From contig JAFUZI010000044.1 in assembly GCA_017476705.1 (NCBI GenBank), forward strand, positions 1 to 10,090: a DNA stretch of 10,090 bases, read 5' to 3'. The first letter of the stretch is position 1, and each line of letters begins with the position of its first letter. Source of the stretch: Bacilli bacterium. GTDB taxonomy: Bacteria > Bacillota_I > Bacilli_A > RF39 > UBA660. Shown piece by piece: positions 5,959-10,090 of the stretch. The translations under genes and the position numbers were made by a program. The notes beneath the pieces are model-generated. The model was not told the DNA's origin. It made no database searches and saw only the letters and a list, made by a program, of their open reading frames with translations.

Positions 5959-6957
5959 ATGAACATAGTATTGAGAAGTAATAGCAAAGTAAAAGTTTGT
6001 AGTGTGCAAATTGCAGAAATAGGAGAGATTATCTTATCTATACAAACAACAGATAATAATCAACAGGATTATATTTTTGAAACAGAAGTAACGACTGAAA
6101 TTTCTGAAAGTAAGCAGGTTTTAAAAAATAATATCAGTATTTGTGAATACCTTTTGCAGTATCTGAATACAAGTTCCGTCAAGGAGAAGACAAAAACTAC
6201 ATATTTACACGTTCTGAATTATCTAAAAGAATATGGTGATTGCTTAATACGGGATATAACCTCAGCCTATTTGCAGAAGTTTATTGATTTCTTAAACACA
6301 AAAGATTTGAAAAGAAATACTATAAGCTTATACTTTCAAAAACTTTGTTGTGTTTTAAGGCATGCTTATCACGAAGAATTTTTTGATATAAGAATATTAA
6401 AACGGGTAAAGCGACCCAAGAAAGAAACTATTAAAAAAAGTTTTTTGACCGCAAGGGAATTAAAACGGTTGTATAACACAGATATACCAAATGAACATAC
6501 AAATATAAGAAATATGTTTTTATTCTCCGCTGCGTGCGGGTTGAGGTATAGCGATGTGTCAAATTTGAAATGGAGTAATATCAAAAAAGATAAATCGCAT
6601 ACTTATATAGAATATCATCAACAGAAGACCGATACAAATGAATTATTGCCGTTAAGTCAAACGGCAGTAAATATATTGAAATCAATAAAACGCATGGGAA
6701 ATAATGTATTTAAAAAGGAAACAGAACCGACAGTCAATACAACATTAAAGCAATGGTGTAAGAAAGCGAGAATAAAGAAAAATATATCATTTCATACGGC
6801 AAGACATACTTTCTGTGTTTTGCTTTTAACTTCTGACGTATCAATATATACGGCACAACGTTTAATGTGTCATTCAGATATTAGCAGTACAAAAGAATAT
6901 GCCGATATTTTAAACTCTACAAAACTTAAAGCAATTAAAAAGTTGCCGGTGTTATAA
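5959..6957 (+). CDS. Tyrosine recombinase / phage-type integrase
   Basis: A 332-residue site-specific recombinase. The N-terminal part (about 1-55) is a small, probably beta-strand arm-type region. A SAM-like core-binding domain of helices follows (about 58-148, ICEYLLQYL...VLNYLKEYG...RNTISLYFQKL), then the catalytic domain. All catalytic residues are visible: Arg196 (CGLRYSDV), Lys223 (HQQKTD), His279 and Arg282 (FHTARHTF), His305 (LMCHSD) and the nucleophile Tyr314 (TKEYADIL). The length is ordinary for the family and the gene seems intact. It sits alone, without an excisionase or mobile-element genes, at the point where all cassettes converge, and its stop lies 2 bp from that of the opposing gene. 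It could integrate the locus, invert DNA like Bacteroides Mpi/Tsr-type invertases, or be an unrelated passenger. Confidence 0.93.
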   Translation: MNIVLRSNSKVKVCSVQIAEIGEIILSIQTTDNNQQDYIFETEVTTEISESKQVLKNNISICEYLLQYLNTSSVKEKTKTTYLHVLNYLKEYGDCLIRDITSAYLQKFIDFLNTKDLKRNTISLYFQKLCCVLRHAYHEEFFDIRILKRVKRPKKETIKKSFLTARELKRLYNTDIPNEHTNIRNMFLFSAACGLRYSDVSNLKWSNIKKDKSHTYIEYHQQKTDTNELLPLSQTAVNILKSIKRMGNNVFKKETEPTVNTTLKQWCKKARIKKNISFHTARHTFCVLLLTSDVSIYTAQRLMCHSDISSTKEYADILNSTKLKAIKKLPVL

Positions 6958-6959
6958 AA

Positions 6960-7454
6960 TTAATGAATAGGGGTTCCCAAATCTATCATAAGAAAATCTA
7001 TATTTGTGTCTTTTAACCCGAATCTATTTAGAATGATAGATGTATCATATACACCATTTGTATTAGTAATTATAGTATCAATAGTTGGATTGGCTATATC
7101 GTATATATAATTAAAGTTTTTATTGATATCATAGATTATATATTTCTCTGTAAAATCCATTCCATTTGAATTTTTATATCTAATATCATTTTCTATAGGA
7201 ATCTCATTATATATATATAATATAGAGTCATTTATCCAATATATTCTTAACCATGAATTTTCTTTAATTTCTATAAAATTATGCTTAGGGACTTCTCTAT
7301 TCGCCCATTTATAGGGCATAACGAACCAACTGTACTTACTTCCCCACTTTTTTATTACCGTAATGCACCTACCTTGTGGTGAATAATAATATTCGTGGAA
7401 TGTACAAGATGCAAATAAAAGTAATAGGACTAATACTACGATAAACCTTTTCAT
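6960..7454 (-). CDS. Lipoprotein, candidate immunity partner of cassette 4
   Basis: A 164-residue protein. The N-terminus is a lipoprotein signal with lipobox FASC (Cys17), so the mature protein would be anchored to a membrane facing the periplasm or beyond. The body is rich in Tyr, Ile and Asn, with likely beta strands (for example WLRIYWINDSILYIYN); the family is not recognised. It starts 5 bp after the cassette 4 stop, the typical immunity position. Its stop faces the recombinase stop with 2 bp between them and no room for a terminator, so transcripts from the two sides probably overlap. Confidence 0.75.
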   Translation of the reverse strand: MKRFIVVLVLLLLFASCTFHEYYYSPQGRCITVIKKWGSKYSWFVMPYKWANREVPKHNFIEIKENSWLRIYWINDSILYIYNEIPIENDIRYKNSNGMDFTEKYIIYDINKNFNYIYDIANPTIDTIITNTNGVYDTSIILNRFGLKDTNIDFLMIDLGTPIH

Positions 7455-7459
7455 AAAAT

Positions 7460-8359
7460 CTACTTTATCAATCGCTTAAATGAATTGGAAAAAATCTTAA
7501 AGGTTGAAACTGGTGCCAAATAATTCCAATTCCCTCCATAAGATTTAAAGCCTAAATACTGTGCTAATTGTGAAACTGGTGCTTCTATATTTAGCCCTTT
7601 GCTTTTATAGGATTGATATGCATCAAAAGCCATTCTTGTGTGCAACCAACTTAATCCATTTTTTGCAGACACCATACCTGCAACGTAATTTCCAACATCT
7701 CTTGCCGACCCATATACATTCGTACCTTCTACACCTTTTATTCCATCTAACTTCATTCCTCTATTATAATGGACTATTCTTTCTCCATTGTCTTCTGAAT
7801 ATCCTAAATGTTTAAAATCATATTTTCCCTCATTGCCAGCATTTAATGCATACTCAACCACATTAATGGAAGATTTGTCTATATTATCTATAAATCTTTT
7901 ACCTGAATTATCGTTTGGATTTAAAATAGCATCTTTTACAACTTCATTCTTATCGTTAAAGAAAGAATATTCTGTTAATGCTTGTCCAATTTTATTATTT
8001 GAACGACTTCCGTCACTATTAATTAAATATATTCCTTTATCTTTATTTTGAATACCGTTAGTTATTTTATATGTGCCATTGTCTTGTTTTGCAACCCAAA
8101 TTTCTTCACCATTTGGGTCAATAAGTTTAATTGGATTATTTGCACAATAGTTATAAGGAGATAATGATGGATATTTATCTGCCATTGGGTCTGTTGAAAG
8201 CCACATAGAAATTTCTGAAGAATAGTACCTTGAACCATAGTAATGAAAGCCACTTTCATAGTCTTTCTCTTTTCCGTTAAAAAAGAAAGTAGAATTTGTT
8301 GAGAAATTACTACAAATTTGACCATCTATAAATGATATTTGAATATAGGACAATATCAT
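7460..8359 (-). CDS. Headless RHS-core protein with toxin-44-like tip (cassette 4)
   Basis: A 299-residue protein. The N-terminal extension (residues 1-26) has a diverged beginning but keeps QICSNFSTNSTFFF, followed by the RHS core (about 27-84). The tip contains GKYDF (178-182), then SARDVGNYVAGM (218-229), GLSWLHTRMAFDAYQS (235-250) and a C-terminal QLAQYLGFKSYGG. The central 'xDxGNxxxG...GLxxxxxRxxxD' pattern recurs in cassette 5 and resembles the bacterial toxin 44 group of RHS tips, known to me only as a putative toxin domain. The enzymatic activity is unknown. The start is supported by a TAnnTTTG box 4 bases upstream. The lipoprotein gene follows in the same operon. Confidence 0.82.
   Translation of the reverse strand: MILSYIQISFIDGQICSNFSTNSTFFFNGKEKDYESGFHYYGSRYYSSEISMWLSTDPMADKYPSLSPYNYCANNPIKLIDPNGEEIWVAKQDNGTYKITNGIQNKDKGIYLINSDGSRSNNKIGQALTEYSFFNDKNEVVKDAILNPNDNSGKRFIDNIDKSSINVVEYALNAGNEGKYDFKHLGYSEDNGERIVHYNRGMKLDGIKGVEGTNVYGSARDVGNYVAGMVSAKNGLSWLHTRMAFDAYQSYKSKGLNIEAPVSQLAQYLGFKSYGGNWNYLAPVSTFKIFSNSFKRLIK
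8109..8284 (-). repeat. RHS core repeat, copy 4 (inverted)
   Basis: An inverted copy of the core block, about three mismatches from copy 3 and about three from copy 5 (9821-9996). Homology of this length and identity is sufficient for homologous recombination between cassettes. Confidence 0.9.
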
Positions 8360-8363
8360 TTTG

Positions 8364-8371
8364 CAAAATTA
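8364..8371 (-). promoter_or_regulatory. -7 box (TAATTTTG) of cassette 4
   Basis: An exact TAnnTTTG match on the minus strand, 4 bases before the ATG, the same geometry as in cassette 3 (TTTGCAnnATG). No clear -33 TTTG is found at the expected distance. The transcript would be leaderless or nearly so. Confidence 0.5.
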
Positions 8372-8430
8372 AAAAGTTTTTCCAAAATAACATTACTTTC
8401 TTAAAAAAATATAACAAGTCGTTTCATAAA

Positions 8431-8446
8431 ATTAATGTGCGTGATT
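8431..8446 (-). repeat. Upstream element shared with cassette 3
   Basis: The minus-strand AATCACGCACATTAAT starts 87 bases before the cassette 4 ATG, the same distance as its partner at 3632-3647. A second AATCACGC lies 42 bases further upstream (8481-8488 on the plus strand). Confidence 0.55.
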
Positions 8447-8573
8447 GGTAAATTCTTTTCTGATATTATTCAATTCTTTTGCGTGATTAATTTTTTATTT
8501 TGCCTTTTGTCTTCTTATTTTAATATGTTTTTTTCTTATATTGTAAAATTTGCAATGAGTTTATTTTAAACAT

Positions 8574-8718
8574 TTACTTTGTTATTACTTTTTAAAACTA
8601 TTTTTATCGTTACTTTCTAATAAAAATGTAAAGTAACAATAAAAATTTGGAATATTACAAATTTAGTTTTAAAATGAATATTTTTGAATTACTTTATATG
8701 ACATGATAATGTTACTTT
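8574..8718 (+). repeat. Cluster of TTACTTT heptamers
   Basis: TTACTTT occurs at 8574, 8585, 8610, 8689 and 8712, and in inverted form (AAAGTAA) at 8630; one more copy lies at 8393. For a specific heptamer containing a C this is far above chance, even in AT-rich DNA. The spacing is irregular, so these are not classical iterons. Confidence 0.6.
8600..8646 (-). terminator. 17-bp hairpin downstream of the 8717-9169 gene
   Basis: The arms 8600-8616 and 8630-8646 pair at 16 of 17 positions around a 13-base loop and contain GTTACTTT / AAAGTAAC. It lies about 70 bases after the stop of the minus-strand lipoprotein gene, so a terminator is the simplest role. The following T-run is weak, and a protein-binding palindrome is an alternative. 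Confidence 0.45.
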
Positions 8719-9169
8719 ATTTTCTTTTATACCAATTATTCCCTATGTATCTAAAAATCTTTTTATCTGCTTTTCTATTAACAAGATAATATAACTTTTC
8801 TCCATTTTTAGTATCTATATAAATATTTCCTAATGTATCTCCATGCAATTCCACAATATTGTTTAATAAAAAAAATCTCTTAACATTATTACAAATAAAT
8901 AAGGAATCAAAATCTACATTATCGTAGTTTAAAATTTCGAAATTTGCTGTATCTTTAATAATAAATCCAAAAAGATGAATATCGTTAAATTTATTTTGAT
9001 ATGTTGGAGATAACATGCTAATCATAGTATGACCATTAGGACTAACACCTCTACGTAGCAAATCAACATGCCGAAAAGAAGAAAAATCTTCATGTGTAAT
9101 AGGATTATCTCTTGTACAACTATATAATCCAAATATCATAATAATAAATATAAGTAATATTCTCTTCAT
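8717..9169 (-). CDS. Lipoprotein, candidate immunity partner of cassette 5
   Basis: A 150-residue protein with a lipoprotein signal ending in the lipobox LYSC (Cys18). The mature part is unrecognised; it contains a basic patch (HVDLLRRGVSPNG) and a beta-rich C-terminus (GDTLGNIYIDTKNGEKLYYLV) that ends basic (GNNWYKRK). It begins 2 bp after the cassette 5 stop, as expected for an immunity gene. Although cassettes 4 and 5 have related tips, this lipoprotein shows no obvious similarity to the 6960-7454 one beyond the signal. Confidence 0.75.
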   Translation of the reverse strand: MKRILLIFIIMIFGLYSCTRDNPITHEDFSSFRHVDLLRRGVSPNGHTMISMLSPTYQNKFNDIHLFGFIIKDTANFEILNYDNVDFDSLFICNNVKRFFLLNNIVELHGDTLGNIYIDTKNGEKLYYLVNRKADKKIFRYIGNNWYKRK

Positions 9170-9171
9170 AA

Positions 9172-10083
9172 CTAATTACCCTCAAGAGGTCCTATTATTA
9201 CCTTATAATACAATTTCTGATAATTTCTTCTTTTTGCATACTTAACTCCATTATGAATAGAACGTTGATCATCTGGAGAATCAAATTGAGCAGGGTATCC
9301 ATTATCTTCAGCATGGAATAGACTATTGAAATGCGCTCCAAATCTCAGTTCAAATTCTGTTAAACCTATAGCCTTACCCGCTGCTCCGAATAAAAAATTT
9401 CCAAAATTATGTGGATTATATGCATATCCATCTACAAGATATAGTTTCATATATGCGTCATCTCCATATATATCAGGTATGGCTTTAGCATAAAAATCAA
9501 ATTTTCCGAGGCCTAATCCTTCTTTTAATATGTAGTCATATCTTTTAGACAAACCTGATACTTTATTATTCTTATCAAATGCTCCAGATTTAGATAGCAT
9601 TTTTATAATATCCTGTTCTTCTACTATTTGTATTTTGTATAAATTTCCTGTTTTCAAATCTGCATAATCATTAAACTGATCAGAAAATTTAAACTTCATT
9701 ATAATCTCACCATCGCTATTCACAATACGTCCTTTATGACCAACGAAACCATTGTGCCACCAATTGTCTTGTAGAGTTCTCAGATAATTTCCATTCTCAT
9801 CGAATTCCCATATACTTGTGCCATTGGGGTCAATAAGTTTAATTGGGTTATTTGCACAATAGTTATAAGGTGATAATGATGGATATTTATCTGCCATTGG
9901 GTCTGTTGAAAGCCACATAGAAATTTCTGAAGAATAGTACCTTGAACCATAGTAATGAAAGCCACTTTCATAGTCTTTCTCTTTTCCGTTAAAAAAGAAA
10001 GTAGAAAAAGGAGTAGAATTTGTAGAAAATTTGCTACAAATAATAGTTTTTTTAGATTGTATTTCAGAATTAGATGATATCAT
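9172..10083 (-). CDS. Headless RHS-core protein with toxin-44-like tip (cassette 5)
   Basis: A 303-residue protein. Residues 1-45 are identical to those of cassette 1 because they are encoded in the 141-bp inverted repeat. The RHS core ends at about residue 88 (IDPNG). In the tip are GKFDF (193-197), NPHNFGNFLFGAAG (223-236), a Gly-Leu and Arg-containing helix (GLTEFELRFGAHF, 240-252) and SPDDQRSIHNGVKYA (269-283). The 'GNFxFG' block followed by 'DDxxxIxxGxxYA' fits my memory of the bacterial toxin 44 group; the enzymatic activity is not known. As with the other cassettes, there is no secretion signal or delivery domain. Its promoter would lie beyond the window's right edge. Confidence 0.85.
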   Translation of the reverse strand: MISSNSEIQSKKTIICSKFSTNSTPFSTFFFNGKEKDYESGFHYYGSRYYSSEISMWLSTDPMADKYPSLSPYNYCANNPIKLIDPNGTSIWEFDENGNYLRTLQDNWWHNGFVGHKGRIVNSDGEIIMKFKFSDQFNDYADLKTGNLYKIQIVEEQDIIKMLSKSGAFDKNNKVSGLSKRYDYILKEGLGLGKFDFYAKAIPDIYGDDAYMKLYLVDGYAYNPHNFGNFLFGAAGKAIGLTEFELRFGAHFNSLFHAEDNGYPAQFDSPDDQRSIHNGVKYAKRRNYQKLYYKVIIGPLEGN

Positions 10084-10090
10084 AATGCAA
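9950..10090. repeat. Right arm of perfect 141-bp terminal inverted repeat
   Basis: The exact reverse complement of 1-141. The similarity continues inward to 9821 at about 90%. This arm encodes the N-terminus of cassette 5. Confidence 0.95.

Larger units (their letters stand above)
8360..8716. other. 357-bp non-coding region upstream of cassette 4
   Basis: No gene is supported here. From right to left it holds clustered TTACTTT heptamers and a long hairpin (8600-8646), an AT-rich stretch, two AATCACG motifs on the minus strand (first bases at 8488 and 8446, 42 bases apart), and the -7 box of cassette 4. It serves as the 3' region of the 8717-9169 gene and the promoter region of cassette 4. 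Confidence 0.65.

Noticed and set aside
7561..8051. Two open frames on the plus strand opposite cassette 4.
   Set aside because: Both are antisense to the RHS protein, overlap each other and have shadow-like composition.
8574..8718. The heptamer cluster as a CRISPR array or plasmid iterons.
   Set aside because: The repeats are too short and irregularly spaced, and no Cas or replication gene is present.
1..10090. The window as a classic IS or transposon with terminal inverted repeats.
   Set aside because: The repeats are coding cassette ends, not transposase-type termini; there is no DDE transposase, and target-site duplications cannot be judged from inside the window.

Overview
The window looks like an accessory locus of a low-GC Bacteroidota chromosome. 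The DNA is very AT-rich. Three genes have a TAnnTTTG -7 box of the Bacteroidota type close upstream, no Shine-Dalgarno sequences are evident, and the repeated protein block (FNGKEKDYESGFHYYG...STDPMADKYPSLSPY...NNPIKLIDPNG) is the Bacteroidota form of the RHS-repeat-associated core.

Layout: five 'headless' RHS cassettes, three on the left reading rightward (starts 8, 1630, 3719) and two on the right reading leftward (starts 8359, 10083). Each has a roughly 176-bp RHS core, a cassette-specific C-terminal domain that looks like a polymorphic toxin, and one or more small genes for secreted or lipidated proteins placed like immunity genes. None has the YD-repeat shell, a PAAR domain or another delivery domain. 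The tips carry a zincin-like domain (cassette 1), a Cys/His papain- or NlpC-like domain (2), an HExxxH domain (3) and two related 'GN' domains resembling bacterial toxin 44 (4 and 5). Four cassettes keep a short common N-terminal extension; cassette 2 has lost it and is fused directly to the end of the preceding immunity-like gene.

In the centre (5959-6957) is a complete tyrosine recombinase with all catalytic residues, and every cassette points towards it. The window begins and ends with a perfect 141-bp inverted repeat (1-141 and 9950-10090) that continues at about 90% identity to the end of the RHS core. Cassettes 3 and 4 form a second, inner inverted pair that also shares upstream sequence. 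The simplest reading is a store of toxin-immunity cassettes built by duplication and recombination at the RHS core. A more speculative reading is that it is an invertible, shufflon-like locus driven by the resident recombinase. Inversion itself cannot be shown from one sequence.

Non-coding stretches are 3435-3718 (promoter of cassette 3), 5864-5958 (recombinase promoter) and 8360-8716 (promoter of cassette 4, a 17-bp hairpin and clustered TTACTTT heptamers). No tRNA, rRNA, CRISPR or IS element was seen.
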